Assembly: GCA_944320355.1 (NCBI GenBank)
Contig: CALUHC010000038.1
Location: forward strand, 1 to 64,000
DNA length: 64,000 bases
Source: an uncultured Prevotella sp.
GTDB taxonomy: Bacteria; Bacteroidota; Bacteroidia; Bacteroidales; Bacteroidaceae
Direction of reading: 5' to 3'
Positions 25,884-36,297 of this stretch are shown here, one piece after another. Each line of letters begins with the position of its first letter. Position 1 is the stretch's first letter. Both the position numbers and the translations under genes were made by a program. Below the pieces are notes generated by a model. It saw only the letters and a list, made by a program, of their open reading frames with translations, was not told where the DNA came from and did not search any database.

Positions 25884-27989
25884 TCAGAGCTTCATGATGC
25901 CCGACGAGCCTTTTTCTACCTCGAGCTTGGTGCGCTCCACCTTCTTGCGACCGAAATCGAAGCTGTATGAAACATTTATGTTTATGGCGCGATTGAAGTT
26001 CTGGCGTGTGTAGTTGTCGAAACTGTATGTGCCGTAGTCGAACTTTTGTCTCATTCCATAGTTCTTCTCAAAGATGTGGGCGCAGCTTGCCTCCACGTTC
26101 CATCCCTTGTGGTGCCATGAGGCTGAGAGGTAATAGTAATGAGGCCACTCCGCAATGTTCCCGCTCGACTGCATGACTCCATTTTTGGGAACGTATTTTG
26201 CATAGAACGAAAAGTTCTTTATAAAATATGACGCGCCTATCGAATAAACAAACCAGTTGTGGCTCTGCGCGTACAGGCCGGTCAGTTTTTGGCCGTTTAC
26301 AAATATTTGGGCCGAAAGCTGCAGCGAGCGGTTGAGCAGATATAGCGACACAGCCCCTCCGGCCGTATAGTCAATAAACTTACCGTCGGTTATGTACGTT
26401 CCCACCAAAGTCTCGCCTTCGGCCTCATAGAATGCTTTCGAGTTGTCGTTAATGATGCTGCCTTGGCCGAAGAGTGAGATATTGGCGTTCTTCAGCGACA
26501 GATTGTAGCTCAGACTGATATTATGCGGTTTTTGCATCTTCAGATCCGGGTTTCCGCGCTTCACTTCATATTGGTTCACCCTTTGCTCGGTGGTGTTGAA
26601 ATACTCGAGGAAAGGTGCGCCGGAATAAAAATACCAGGATGCCGAAACGGAATTCTTGGGATTGATGGCATAGCGCACCGTCACACCGGGTCGCCACATC
26701 ATAAGCCTTGTCCTTCCGGCTTCCCTTATGGTGTAGTTATGCCACAATGGTCCAATCTGCAAGTTCAGCGACAGCTTCTTGGCAAAGGTCTGTGCGTATG
26801 CCAGCATTGCCATCACAGCCCATTGGTCAATGCCTTGCTCGGCAGTGGCAGTTCCGGTGTAGGTGGCCCTGTTGCCGATATAAGTGCCCACAACGAATCC
26901 AGTCATGGTACCACCGTTTTGCATCGTCAGGTCATACTGCATAGATGCCATGACATTGTTGGCTTTCTCCTTAGTGTCGTTGACCACAGGAGCAAGCGTT
27001 CCTTCGGTATATGTGCGCCGGTATGTGTTGTTGCCATACGAGTATAAAGCCTGTGCCTTCAACAGTTGCCTGTCGTTGACCTTTGTCTGCATGAAGAACG
27101 ATGCCGAAGGTGTGGCGTTGCGGCTACGGGTGGCGGTCACGGCCTCTGCAGCCGGGTAAGCATCCTGCGAGTAACTCACCGCGGTGCGGTGGTGGTCTGT
27201 CGGGGTCTCGTCCCAGTTCAGGCTGAGGTCGGCGTATATGAAAGTCCTTTCAGTGCGGTATGTGGTGCGCAGCTTGCCGTAATGGCTGCGGTCTTTCGTC
27301 AGTCCTTCCAAGGCTGTGGCTCGCTTTGTGAACGGCGTTTCCAGCGCGTAGTGTTCTGTGCCCGACGTGCCCGGTGCATCTTCACGCTTCAGTGTAGTTC
27401 CGGCCAGCAGTGTGATGTTCACCTTCTTTGTGTCAAGGGCGGCCTGTGCCTCGTATTTTCCGGCTGAGAAGGCAGGGAAAAAACTCGTTGTCGTCCTTAT
27501 GTCAACGTACCCGCCGCGGTCATACTTTCGGGTGATGAAGTTGAGTACGGTCTGCTCCCCGGGAAATTTAGTCGTTGGCTTGTCGTAATATTCCACGCGC
27601 ACAATGTTTTTCGGCCGCAGGTGGTCAGCCTCCGTGGCATCGGCCTTGCGGTTGTCTATATAGATTGTCGGTGATGTGTTGTCAACGTTCTTCACCGTTC
27701 CGTCCATGGGGTTTACGATCAGCGTTGGTATCATCATCTTTGCCAGCAGGTTTATGCCCGAACTCGAGGCATCAACCTGCCGCTTCGTCGGCATATAGTT
27801 GGTGTGGTCGTCTTTCTGTATTGCCGTGCGCCCCTCTATGGTCACGCCCTTCAGCTCCATCTGCCTGAACACGCTGTCCTGCCGGGTCGCGGTTTGCGTG
27901 CTGTCGGCGGGGTGCGTTCGGGCAGGGGAGGCAAAGCCATCCAATGAAAGTGCTGCGATGGCAGCTGCCAATAATCTGAATATTTTCAT
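25884..27989 (-). CDS. Outer-membrane beta-barrel protein, TonB-receptor-like family
   Basis: This 701-residue protein has a signal peptide ([18 protein letters not shown]) and an N-terminal region with [19 protein letters not shown] and [17 protein letters not shown], the plug-like signature of outer-membrane barrels of the OMP_b-brl_3 type. The rest is barrel, ending [14 protein letters not shown]. Members of this family often accompany C39-peptidase ABC exporters and HlyD proteins in Bacteroidetes; here the remnants of both follow in the same operon. The start at 27989 is preferred over the upstream in-frame start at 28016 because the promoter box at 28014-28021 would otherwise overlap the gene. 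It may be the only working member left. Confidence 0.75.
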   Translation of the reverse strand: MKIFRLLAAAIAALSLDGFASPARTHPADSTQTATRQDSVFRQMELKGVTIEGRTAIQKDDHTNYMPTKRQVDASSSGINLLAKMMIPTLIVNPMDGTVKNVDNTSPTIYIDNRKADATEADHLRPKNIVRVEYYDKPTTKFPGEQTVLNFITRKYDRGGYVDIRTTTSFFPAFSAGKYEAQAALDTKKVNITLLAGTTLKREDAPGTSGTEHYALETPFTKRATALEGLTKDRSHYGKLRTTYRTERTFIYADLSLNWDETPTDHHRTAVSYSQDAYPAAEAVTATRSRNATPSASFFMQTKVNDRQLLKAQALYSYGNNTYRRTYTEGTLAPVVNDTKEKANNVMASMQYDLTMQNGGTMTGFVVGTYIGNRATYTGTATAEQGIDQWAVMAMLAYAQTFAKKLSLNLQIGPLWHNYTIREAGRTRLMMWRPGVTVRYAINPKNSVSASWYFYSGAPFLEYFNTTEQRVNQYEVKRGNPDLKMQKPHNISLSYNLSLKNANISLFGQGSIINDNSKAFYEAEGETLVGTYITDGKFIDYTAGGAVSLYLLNRSLQLSAQIFVNGQKLTGLYAQSHNWFVYSIGASYFIKNFSFYAKYVPKNGVMQSSGNIAEWPHYYYLSASWHHKGWNVEASCAHIFEKNYGMRQKFDYGTYSFDNYTRQNFNRAININVSYSFDFGRKKVERTKLEVEKGSSGIMKL

Positions 27990-28013
27990 GTCTGTAACGT
28001 TGTGGTTGTGCCG

Positions 28014-28045
28014 CAAAGTTAGTGCAAAATCAAGTTTATGTCCAA
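28014..28045 (-). promoter_or_regulatory. Promoter for the barrel/exporter operon
   Basis: On the minus strand TAACTTTG occupies 28021-28014. A TTG-containing string (TTCTTGGAC) lies about 20 bases upstream. The predicted transcript start is about 15-20 bases before the ATG at 27989. Confidence 0.6.
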
Positions 28046-28203
28046 GAAAGCTGGTTTACAAAACTGTTTACAAAAGTCTTTCGGCACTTTACAAAAATAT
28101 TTACACATTCCCGTGCGGTTCTGTTCCGGCAGATTCAGAGAAGCTGTCAAACCGACCCCGCTAACCGCCCCCAATGCTTTGCGCCTGCCAACAGGCGCGT
28201 GAT

Positions 28204-28425
28204 GACATTAACATTTTTATGTTAAAGACGACAGCAAGGGTTGTCTTGCCCAAACGCCTGATATTCAATGAGTTGCAAAACGGGTCGTTTTGTCTTGTGA
28301 AATGTGCCGTTTCGTAGGCCAAAACAGGCCATATTGCAGTGCAAAATGTGCCGTTTCGCATTCCGAAACGGCACATACGGGAAAACAAGGTGGCAGAGGC
28401 CTTTTATAGTTGCATATTTGCAAGT
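28204..28425. repeat. Interspersed palindromic repeat, family 1, full-length copy D
   Basis: The modules are in the same order as copy B: palindrome TTAACATTTTTATGTTAA (28208-28225), then CAATGAGTTGCAAAACGGG, and degenerate arms. A 13-base perfect hairpin follows, ATGTGCCGTTTCG (28346-28358) with CGAAACGGCACAT (28364-28376). The end is TGCATATTTGCA (28411-28422). The gap 28017-28585 holds this repeat, a short purine tract (28440-28465) and a weak terminator. Confidence 0.75.
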
Positions 28426-28540
28426 ATGAGAGAAAGGGAAAAGTTAAATGTTAAAAGCTAAAAAAGACATGGGCGGCTGCCACTCTGCACGACAATTGAG
28501 TGAGAGCATGAGGAAAGCCAGGGAAAGAACGAAACATATC

Positions 28541-28566
28541 CCCGGCGGTCTAATGACCGCTTTGGG
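28541..28566 (-). terminator. Possible terminator hairpin
   Basis: GCGGTC (28545-28550) pairs with GACCGC (28555-28560) around a TAAT loop, with CCC/GGG extending the stem. It lies 20 bases after the stop of the frameshifted regulator-like gene on the minus strand. There is no T-run, so this is tentative. Confidence 0.35.
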
Positions 28567-28585
28567 ATAAAATCAAAGCAGCTTC

Positions 28586-30126
28586 TCAGAGCGAGCGTAT
28601 GAACTCGTCCCAGGCCTCGCCGTTGCCTTTCTGGCCGAAGAATTTCTTGTAGAGACGGCTGCGCGCGTTGCTTATGGCTGCCCTGTCCTTGCACGTCAGG
28701 CGGGCAATGTCGGCAGGGGCGGCGCCTATTTTGGTGAGCAGGCAGATGCGGTATTCCTGTTCCGACAGCTTCTTGGCCAGCAGCCTCTGCTTGAATCCGG
28801 GGTATATCATGTTTACGCCCTTGTCGAGTGCAGCCCAGTCGTCGGCGGTGAGCTTCTCCTGTGCGGTCCGGCCAGCCCTGTCGGTCTTGTCGTTTATGAT
28901 GCGCGTTATCTTCTGCACCACGGGCAGTGATGCGAGGCTCGGCATAGGTCTTTCGTTGGTTGCCGCCGGGCTTTCGGCTTCTTCTGCGAAGGCTGCGGCT
29001 TCCTGCGGCTCGTGGGTGTTGCTTTCCGGCTTGGGGGTAGGCCGGGTGTTGCTCTTCGGGCGCGAGCGCCTGAAAACGCCGATGGCCACAGCCATGACGG
29101 CGATGCCGCAGATGCCGTATATGGCAATGGCACCCATGGCTGTGTCGCCGGAGGGTTGTTGTGCCGAGAGGGCTTCCGCTGGCGCGCCGATGATGTTGTT
29201 GTCAGGTCGCCGAGAGTGGGGTTGGGTGGTTGGCTCTTCGCCATATTCCTGTTGTGGCATGGTCGGCTGTTGCGTTGCCTTTGCGCCGTTTTGCGCCACG
29301 GCGTTGGCGTTGCCGTTGTTTATTATGGTTGCCATTTCGCTTTGCTCGGAGTCCAAGGACACAACGGCGTTGCATTCCACCCGGCTCATGCCGGATGCTT
29401 GGGCCCTTGCGTGGTCGGCCTTCAGGGCTGCAGCGTCGATGCTGCTTGTTCCGGAGGCAAGGTATTCTGCGTGTGAGGCTGTTCCGGATAGCTCGATGTG
29501 GCTTGCTCCGGAGATGTCGAATGTGGCTGTTGCGGCGTTTAGGTGCAGTCTTGCTCTTGAGGCTCCCGAAGCGTAGAGGTGCGCGGTGCCGGCATCTGCT
29601 TTGCTTATCTTTGCGGAAGAGGCACCGTCGATGTCGGCTGTCATGTCTTTGCAGTCTATGGCATCGGCCCTGAAAGAGCTTGCGCCCGACAGGTTGAGAA
29701 AGAATGAGGGCGTGCTCAGCGTGCCGTTGATCTCCATTGCGCTTGCGCTCTCTATGGTGGTGGCTGTGAGCGAGGGCGACGATACGCGGACGGTTATGTA
29801 ATTGTCGCTGTAGCCAAAGCCGTTAGTCCCGTTGCGGTCTATGGTCAGCGTGCCGTTCTCTACGCTGATGTCGAGTTGGCCGATGATGCCTTCCGGCGCA
29901 CTGACAGTGACTGTCGGTGCGCCGTCCTTTTGGGTGTATATGACTTTGCAGGTGCTTGTGTTCTCTATTTTGTCGAACGGGCCAACGGTTATGTTCCTAA
30001 TCCTGTTCGCGCCGTCAGGATCTGCGACGCGTTCTGTTGTGGCGGGCAGCCCGCTATGGGCATGGCGGCATACGTGCCTGTCGCCATGGCGAGGATGATG
30101 GCCATTGCCGGTATGAATGTTTTCAT
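28586..30126 (-). pseudogene. GIN-domain / membrane segment / helix-turn-helix protein, frameshifted near its signal peptide
   Basis: The signal peptide MKTFIPAMAIILAMATGTYA starts at 30126, but that frame stops at 29989. The mature part continues in another frame from TERVADPDGANRIRNITVGP (about 30034), so one indel in 29989-30120 breaks the gene. The exported part repeats SGAS-type turns, as in the head GIN domain (DUF2807). A membrane helix follows (AIAIYGICGIAVMAVAIGVF), then a proline-rich linker and a cytoplasmic C-terminus with EYRICLLTKIGAAPADIARL and KDRAAISNARSRLYKKFFG, a helix-turn-helix of a type common in Bacteroidales regulators. This suggests a membrane-spanning one-component regulator. 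The longest intact frame is 28586-29737 (383 codons). Confidence 0.7.
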
Positions 30127-30263
30127 TATCTTATTTCTGTGCTTGGTCGGTATGTTGTTTGCTTTTGTATTGTGCTATCTGCGGCCACATTCCCCAGACC
30201 CGGCATTCGGTGGCCTGACGACCGATTTGGGTCTGCTGGGCGGAGTTGTGTTTCAGACTGTTG

Positions 30264-31658
30264 TCAGCCGAAGAGAGCGCGTAGAGCCTCTTCCACCTTG
30301 CGCACGGGAACAAGCTCTATGGAGAACTTGCCCCGGTTCAGTCCCTGCAGGTTGTGGCGCGGAATGATGATATGGCTGAAGCCCAGCTTCTCGGCCTCGG
30401 CCACCCGTTGCTCCATGCGGGCCACGGGGCGCACCTCGCCGCTCAGCCCGACCTCGCCCGCCATGCACCATCCCGGCTCTATCGGCGTATCGACATTGCT
30501 CGACAGCACGGCGGCTATCACGCTGAGGTCCATGGCGAGGTCTGTGACGCGCAGGCCGCCCGCAATGTTCAGGAACACATCCTTCTGCGCCAGCTTGAAG
30601 CCCACGCGCTTTTCGAGCACAGCCAGCAGCATGTTGAGCCGCCGCTGGTCGAAGCCCGTCGCCGTGCGCTGGGGCGTGCCGTAGGCCGCCGTGGACACGA
30701 GGGCCTGCGTCTCCACGAGGAAGGGGCGCACGCCCTCAATGGCCGAGCTGATGGCTATGCCGCTCAGCCCCTCGTGGTCTTGGGTGAGAAGCAGCTCCGA
30801 CGGGTTGGCCACCTGCCGCAGTCCGTCCTGCCGCATCTCGTATATGCCCAGCTCGGAGGTGCTGCCGAAGCGGTTCTTCATGCTGCGCAGTATGCGGTAC
30901 ATATTGTGCTGGTCGCCCTCAAGCTGTATCTCCGTGTCGACGTTGTGCTCCAGAATCTTCGGCCCCGCCAGTGCGCCGTCCTTGTTGATGTGGCCTATCA
31001 GCACTACGGGGATGCCGCTCGTCTTGGCGAAGCGGAGCAGGGCGGCGGCGCACTCGCGCACCTGCGTTATGCTGCCGGGGCTTGAGTCAACGTCCTCGGT
31101 AGATATTGTCTGTATGGAGTCTATCACCACAAGCTCGGGATTGACATCCTTGATGGTGGCGAAGATGTTTTCGAGCGAGGTCTCGCAGAGAATGTGGCAC
31201 GAGTCGTTCTCGGGGTGGTCTATGCGCTCGGCGCGCATCTTCAGCTGGTGGGCGCTCTCCTCACCGCTCACGTAGAGTATGCGCCGCTCGGGCATCCGCA
31301 GTATGGTCTGCAGCGTGAGGGTGCTTTTGCCTATGCCCGGCTCGCCGCCCAGCAGCACTATTGAGCCTGGCACGAGCCCGCCGCCGAGCACGCGGTTCAG
31401 CTCGCCGTCGTGCAAGTCTATGCGCGGTTCGTCCTTTGCGCTGATGTCGCGCAGCAGCAGCGGGCGGCTGCCCTTGCCCCCGGCGTGCCTGTGGCTCACC
31501 GACATGGCCGCCGAGCGGGCGGCCATGGTGCCGCTCTCTGCCGCAATCCTTATCTCCTTGAACGTGTTCCATTGCCCGCAGCCGGGGCACTTGCCTATCC
31601 ATTTGGCCGATTCGTGCCCGCAGTTGCTGCACACGTATGCTATCTTGTCTTTTGCCAT
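30264..31658 (-). CDS. radA: DNA repair protein RadA
   Basis: RadA is a RecA-like helicase that drives branch migration during recombination repair. The 464-residue protein has the N-terminal zinc finger (Cys10, Cys13, Cys24, Cys27), Walker A GGEPGIGKST at residues 104-113, the RadA-specific KNRFG motif and a C-terminal Lon-protease-like domain (SVIAAVLSSNVDTPIEPG). Length is normal. The promoter box lies only about 8 bases before the ATG, so the mRNA has almost no leader. Confidence 0.96.
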   Translation of the reverse strand: MAKDKIAYVCSNCGHESAKWIGKCPGCGQWNTFKEIRIAAESGTMAARSAAMSVSHRHAGGKGSRPLLLRDISAKDEPRIDLHDGELNRVLGGGLVPGSIVLLGGEPGIGKSTLTLQTILRMPERRILYVSGEESAHQLKMRAERIDHPENDSCHILCETSLENIFATIKDVNPELVVIDSIQTISTEDVDSSPGSITQVRECAAALLRFAKTSGIPVVLIGHINKDGALAGPKILEHNVDTEIQLEGDQHNMYRILRSMKNRFGSTSELGIYEMRQDGLRQVANPSELLLTQDHEGLSGIAISSAIEGVRPFLVETQALVSTAAYGTPQRTATGFDQRRLNMLLAVLEKRVGFKLAQKDVFLNIAGGLRVTDLAMDLSVIAAVLSSNVDTPIEPGWCMAGEVGLSGEVRPVARMEQRVAEAEKLGFSHIIIPRHNLQGLNRGKFSIELVPVRKVEEALRALFG

Positions 31659-31665
31659 AATAGCA

Positions 31666-31713
31666 CAAAAGTAGCAATAATTTTCGTCATTACGAAATTT
31701 ATTATTAATTTTG
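31666..31713. promoter_or_regulatory. Divergent promoters for radA and the substrate-binding lipoprotein
   Basis: On the minus strand TACTTTTG (31673-31666) points at radA. On the plus strand TAATTTTG (31706-31713) points at the lipoprotein gene. The two -7 boxes are 32 bases apart, so the -33 regions overlap and the promoters may compete. Confidence 0.6.
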
Positions 31714-31824
31714 CAGCGTTCAAATGGCTAATATCGCACATTGATTTATAGACTCGGCAGGGGCGCTCGTGTACTTGACTACGCAGGGCGTCCCTCTTTT
31801 GAATTTAGAAAAGCTATCGACAGT

Positions 31825-32745
31825 ATGAAGCATATTCATATCGCGCTGCTGGCGCTTGTGCTGCTGGCGGCTTGCGGAGAGTCCTACGACGAGCAGCGCA
31901 CGCGCACGCGCGCCGAGCTGGCAAGGCTGGCGCGCGAGGACTCCGCCGCGCTGAAGGTGGCCGTCATGCCCACGCTCGACTGCCTGCCGCTCTATGTGGC
32001 AAGTATGTATAACCTCTTCGACTCCCTGGGAGCCGACGTGAGGCTGAAGCCATACACAGCGCAGATGGACTGCGACACGGCGTTGCGGAACGGGCGCGTG
32101 GAGGGAGCTGTGACCGACCTGGTGCGCGGCCAGAGACTCACACATGAGGGCACGCCGCTTGCGTACGTGGCTGCCACCAACGCCTACTGGCAGCTCGTCA
32201 CCAACCGCAACGCGCGCATCATGAGGCTCGACCAGCTCGACGACAAGATGGTGGCCATGGCTCGTTTCTCTGCTACCCACCTGCTGAGCGACGAGGCAGT
32301 GAGCCGGGGAGGGCTCGACCCGGAGCGCGTGTTCCGCGTGCAGATAAACGATGTGGGCGTGCGCCTGCGTATGTTGCAGAACAACTCGATGGACGCGATG
32401 CTGCTCACCGAACCGCAGGCCGCCGCGGCGCGCCGTGACAAGCACCGCGTGCTGCTTGACACACGCCGCATGGACATGAACCTCGGGGCCATAGCGTTTG
32501 GCAGCCGGCAACTGAAAGACAAGGAGCGCAGGCGGCAGATTGACATATTCCTGAAGGCGTACAACATGGCCTGCGACTCAATAAACAAGAACGGGGTGGG
32601 GGCTTACCGTAAGCTCATAGCCAGGTGTTGCGGCGTGCCGGAGGCTGTCGTGGACTCCATTCCGCATGACTTGAAGTTCGAGCACGCTGCCGCTCCGCGC
32701 CCCAAGGACATAGAGACTGCCGACAAGTGGCTCGGCAAACAATGA
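31825..32745 (+). CDS. Substrate-binding lipoprotein, NMT1/TauT-like
   Basis: This 306-residue lipoprotein has a lipobox LLAAC (Cys17), followed by a periplasmic-binding fold. ALKVAVMPTLDCLPLYVASM, the mid-domain VEGAVTDLVRGQRL and RVFRVQINDVGVRLRMLQNN resemble the NMT1/ABC substrate-binding proteins for small organic compounds (taurine, thiamine precursor). No permease or ATPase gene is adjacent, so it is an orphan component or has another role. The start at 31825 is set by the lipoprotein signal; the frame is open from 31741. It is 13 bases ahead of a TPR gene. Confidence 0.7.
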   Translation: MKHIHIALLALVLLAACGESYDEQRTRTRAELARLAREDSAALKVAVMPTLDCLPLYVASMYNLFDSLGADVRLKPYTAQMDCDTALRNGRVEGAVTDLVRGQRLTHEGTPLAYVAATNAYWQLVTNRNARIMRLDQLDDKMVAMARFSATHLLSDEAVSRGGLDPERVFRVQINDVGVRLRMLQNNSMDAMLLTEPQAAAARRDKHRVLLDTRRMDMNLGAIAFGSRQLKDKERRRQIDIFLKAYNMACDSINKNGVGAYRKLIARCCGVPEAVVDSIPHDLKFEHAAAPRPKDIETADKWLGKQ

Positions 32746-32758
32746 TGGAGGACATATT

Positions 32759-35014
32759 ATGTATAATGACGAAGACCTTGAAGACGTATTCAGTCTGATA
32801 GACAGTATGGAGCTGAGCGGGGCTGTTGACGCGCTGGGAGCGTTTGCCTCGTCGCATCCCGAACTTGGCGTAGACTCTCCGTTGCGCGATATTTCTGACG
32901 GTTATAAGTTGATGCTCGACTACTGGAGCCGCGGCTTCAAGGACGAGCACCTTGAGCGCGTCTATCGCGATATGCTCTGGCGGCTCTACAGGCTCGCTGC
33001 CGACACTGCCCTGCGCCATGCCGTTGCCCATTCTCCTTTTCTCGCTTCTGTGCACAACAGGGTGCGCACCGGTGGGCGCGACTGGTCGGTGCAGGCGTTG
33101 CGCACCGGCCTTGAGGGCTTTGTGTCAGACTTGGCTATGCTGCAGCTTGAGCCGGAGCCGCGGCGCACGGCGCGCAAGAGAGAGCTGCACAGGGCGCACC
33201 AGCAACTGATGAACGACGTGTTCGACTATCTGTGGACTTCGCCACAGTGGGCGGACGCCACAGCCGAGGCTATGGAGGAGATGCTGCTTTCGCCAACAGT
33301 TGACGCCATGGACCAGCAGCTCATGCTGTCGGCCGTGATGCTTGGGTGCATGAATGTGTTCGACATGAACAAGTTTCGGGTGCTCGTGCAGGTATATCGG
33401 CGCAGCGCCGACGAGCAGGTGCGCCAGCGCGCACTGGTGGGCTGGGTGCTGTCTTTGCGTCGCGGCGGGGGACTTGCGCGTGCAGAGCAGCGTGACATCC
33501 TGGCCCCGTTGCTGGCCGACGGCGCCGTGAGGCAGGAACTTGTGGAGCTGCAGATACAGCTGTTGTACTGTGTCAGTGCGGAGGATGACAACCATACAAT
33601 ACAGAAAGAGATAATGCCCGACCTGCTGAAAAACAACGGCCTGAGCATCACACCCAACGGTATCGAGGAGAGAGACGGCGACAGCATTGAGGACATTCTG
33701 CATCCCGAAGAGGCCGAAAGCCGCATGGAGCGCCTGGAGCAGAGCTTCCGCAAGATGATTGATATGCAGAAGGCCGGGTCGGACATATACTTCGGCGGCT
33801 TCTCGCAGATGAAGCGGTTCCCGTTTTTCGACAGTGTGAGCAACTGGTTCGTGCCGTTCTACATAGACCACCCGGCCATAAGCGCCATATACAGTCAGGT
33901 TGGCGAAAGCCGGATGGTGCGCAGCATAGTGGAGCACGTGCCGTTTTGCGACAGTGACAAGTATTCGTTCGTCATCGCTTTCCAGCAAGTGGTGGGCAAG
34001 TTGCCGCCCAACATTAAGGAAATGCTTGCCGGCGGCAATGTGGCGGGCATGGAGGCGGTGGGCAGCGGCGAGCGCAACAGCGCCGCTTATGTGCGCCGCA
34101 TTTACTTGCAGGACCTGTATCGCTTCTTCCGCTTGTTCCCATCGCGCGACATTTTGTACAATCCGTTCGGGCAGGAACCGGAGGACATGAAGTACAACTA
34201 CCTGTTCTTCGCCAACAATGTGTTCAGCGGCACGCTCCTCGAAGACAAGTTCGGCGAGGTGGCTTCGTGCCTGCTGAAGCGCAATATGCGCGCCGTGCTG
34301 TCGGCTCTCTTGGCCAATTACAGCGAGGAAGGGCGCGATTATTATTATTATATGCTGACTGGCGACCAGATGTTGCACCATCCGCAGATGGCGGCGGGCG
34401 TGTTCGGCAACACGGCTTCGGCCTTCTTTGCCAAGGCGCTGAGCCTGCGCCCCGACGACGTGAAAGCTCTATCGGGATATGCACGTGCCTTGTTTTACTG
34501 TGGGGATTACGGCAAGGCTTACGAGACCTATTGCCGCCTTGCGGAGCTGAAACCCGGAAACCGGAACTATGTGTTGGACAAATGTGTGTGCCTGGTGAAC
34601 ATGGAACGGAGCGAGGAAGCCATGGCGGACCTTTACCGCTTGGACTACGAGCATCCCGGCGACAGGCGCGTCGGGCGTGTGCTTGCTCGCGCGCTGATGT
34701 GTACCGGGCGGCATGACAAGGCTTCGAAAGCCTATTCCGAGCTGTGCGCTTCGGCAGAATGCGAGGATGAGGACCTGGCCAACCGTGGCCTGAACGAATG
34801 GCTCGGCGGCGACAAGCAGGTGGCTGCAGCCTGTTTTGCCGATTATATCAGGCGGCATTATGGCAACGTTGGGCTTGACGAATGCCGAGAACATTTTTCC
34901 GATGACATATTGGCCAACGAGTGCAGCCTGCTCGAAAGCAACGGCGTGACGTCCACTGAGCATTTGTTGATGACCGACTTGGTGTGCGAGGCTGTGCTCC
35001 ACAAGATGCAGTGA
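32759..35014 (+). CDS. Large cytoplasmic TPR-repeat protein of unknown function
   Basis: The 751-residue product has no signal peptide and is almost all helical. The C-terminal 200 residues contain TPR-like units (ASAFFAKALSLRPDDVKALS, YGKAYETYCRLAELKPGNRN, RHDKASKAYSELCASAEC). The first 500 residues are unique helices with conserved-looking aromatic runs (YFGGFSQMKRFPFFDSVSNW, FYIDHPAISAIYSQ). It begins 13 bases after the substrate-binding lipoprotein gene and is probably co-transcribed. I recognise it as a type seen in Bacteroidales but know no function. Confidence 0.75.
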   Translation: MYNDEDLEDVFSLIDSMELSGAVDALGAFASSHPELGVDSPLRDISDGYKLMLDYWSRGFKDEHLERVYRDMLWRLYRLAADTALRHAVAHSPFLASVHNRVRTGGRDWSVQALRTGLEGFVSDLAMLQLEPEPRRTARKRELHRAHQQLMNDVFDYLWTSPQWADATAEAMEEMLLSPTVDAMDQQLMLSAVMLGCMNVFDMNKFRVLVQVYRRSADEQVRQRALVGWVLSLRRGGGLARAEQRDILAPLLADGAVRQELVELQIQLLYCVSAEDDNHTIQKEIMPDLLKNNGLSITPNGIEERDGDSIEDILHPEEAESRMERLEQSFRKMIDMQKAGSDIYFGGFSQMKRFPFFDSVSNWFVPFYIDHPAISAIYSQVGESRMVRSIVEHVPFCDSDKYSFVIAFQQVVGKLPPNIKEMLAGGNVAGMEAVGSGERNSAAYVRRIYLQDLYRFFRLFPSRDILYNPFGQEPEDMKYNYLFFANNVFSGTLLEDKFGEVASCLLKRNMRAVLSALLANYSEEGRDYYYYMLTGDQMLHHPQMAAGVFGNTASAFFAKALSLRPDDVKALSGYARALFYCGDYGKAYETYCRLAELKPGNRNYVLDKCVCLVNMERSEEAMADLYRLDYEHPGDRRVGRVLARALMCTGRHDKASKAYSELCASAECEDEDLANRGLNEWLGGDKQVAAACFADYIRRHYGNVGLDECREHFSDDILANECSLLESNGVTSTEHLLMTDLVCEAVLHKMQ

Positions 35015-35163
35015 TGGCTCTTTTCAGGAGGCTGTCACTGCATCCTGTCTTGCGGATATCGGCATTCTGCCCATACTTGCAAGTATCATTCATTGTTCCC
35101 GTAAGTTGTGGCTGGCCACTCCCCAATCGGGCTTTAGGGCGCCGGATTGTGTGTTGCGCCCTG

Positions 35164-36282
35164 TCATTCCGGTTCCCGCCTCATAGATAGTCTTATTTTC
35201 CGCGCGGCGTATGTCCACGCTATGGGTATGCCGACACCGGCAATGGTGTATAGAATCCAAAAAAGATCGTCCTTGGAATGCTCGTGGATGACCATGTGGC
35301 AGCCTATCTGAGCGAAGTCGAGGCCGTAATACCATATCTTGATGAGGCTCACCGCCTTGAACGCCACGATGTGGAACACGAACACGGGCAGCGTGTTGTC
35401 GCCGCAGAATACGAGTAAGCGGCGCAGCGCGTTGTCGTGCTTGTCTATCCAAGTGCTGATGTTGTAGACCATGAGGAAGCCGCAGATGGCGGGCAGGGGC
35501 AGGCGCACGAACTTCTCGAAGCCAGCGTTCCACTCCATGCTCGACGGCGCGTAGAGCGAGAAAGCGAGCGTAACGGCGGCGAAAACAACTGTAGTCCACC
35601 AGCTTGCTTTATACTTGTCGTGCAACTGTTTGAAGATGAATCCGCAGCCGAAGAAGAACATTCCCATTATCTCGCGGTAGCCACCTTGGATCAGGTTGGT
35701 GACGCGCAGTCCCTCGGCCGTCTTCCACGCGCCGAGCAGCAGGGCGGCCACGCACACCGCAACAGGGATGACCATCTGTCGCCACTGTGGATAGCCGAGC
35801 CTTGTGGCTGCCGTATTGAAGACTTTGAAGAGCACAAGGTAGGCGATGCTCGCCACGAGCAGTCCGCGGAAAAACCAAAACGCGCCGTTGAGGAACTGGT
35901 CGTAGCCGCCCATGGCCGTGACCATCGTCCACAGGTTCTGCTGCATCTGGTGCCATGAGTAGGGGTGTGTGACTCCGCCGCCGGCGTTGCCGTACTGCTC
36001 GTTGAGTATGCCGAGGTCGAACATCCAGTTGTGTATGATGAGGAAGAACACCGACCACTTGAGGAAAGGAAGGTAGAGGCCCTTAAGCCGTTTCTTCACG
36101 AACGTGGCCTCGTCGTCGAGATAGCGGAGTGAGAAGAAGTAGCCGGCGGTGATGAAGAACAGTGGCATGTGGAACTCGTAGAGGAAGGTGTTGAGCGCAC
36201 CGGGGCACTCAGCGTGGCCCATTACCATGAGTATGATGCCTATTGCCTTGCATATCGAGATGGTGGTGTTTCTTTTTGCCAT
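35164..36282 (-). CDS. Membrane acyltransferase family 3
   Basis: This 372-residue membrane protein has about ten hydrophobic helices. ISICKAIGIILMVMGHAECP and FLYEFHMPLFFITAGYFFSL near the N-terminus hold the conserved histidine and the R/H-containing motif of acyltransferase family 3 (OafA/YrhL/Fucose 4-O-acetylase type). Such enzymes transfer acetyl or succinyl groups to exported glycans. It lies 15 bases downstream of an AraC regulator on the same strand and may share its transcript. Confidence 0.85.
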   Translation of the reverse strand: MAKRNTTISICKAIGIILMVMGHAECPGALNTFLYEFHMPLFFITAGYFFSLRYLDDEATFVKKRLKGLYLPFLKWSVFFLIIHNWMFDLGILNEQYGNAGGGVTHPYSWHQMQQNLWTMVTAMGGYDQFLNGAFWFFRGLLVASIAYLVLFKVFNTAATRLGYPQWRQMVIPVAVCVAALLLGAWKTAEGLRVTNLIQGGYREIMGMFFFGCGFIFKQLHDKYKASWWTTVVFAAVTLAFSLYAPSSMEWNAGFEKFVRLPLPAICGFLMVYNISTWIDKHDNALRRLLVFCGDNTLPVFVFHIVAFKAVSLIKIWYYGLDFAQIGCHMVIHEHSKDDLFWILYTIAGVGIPIAWTYAARKIRLSMRREPE

Positions 36283-36297
36283 AGCTTTTGTTGGTGT

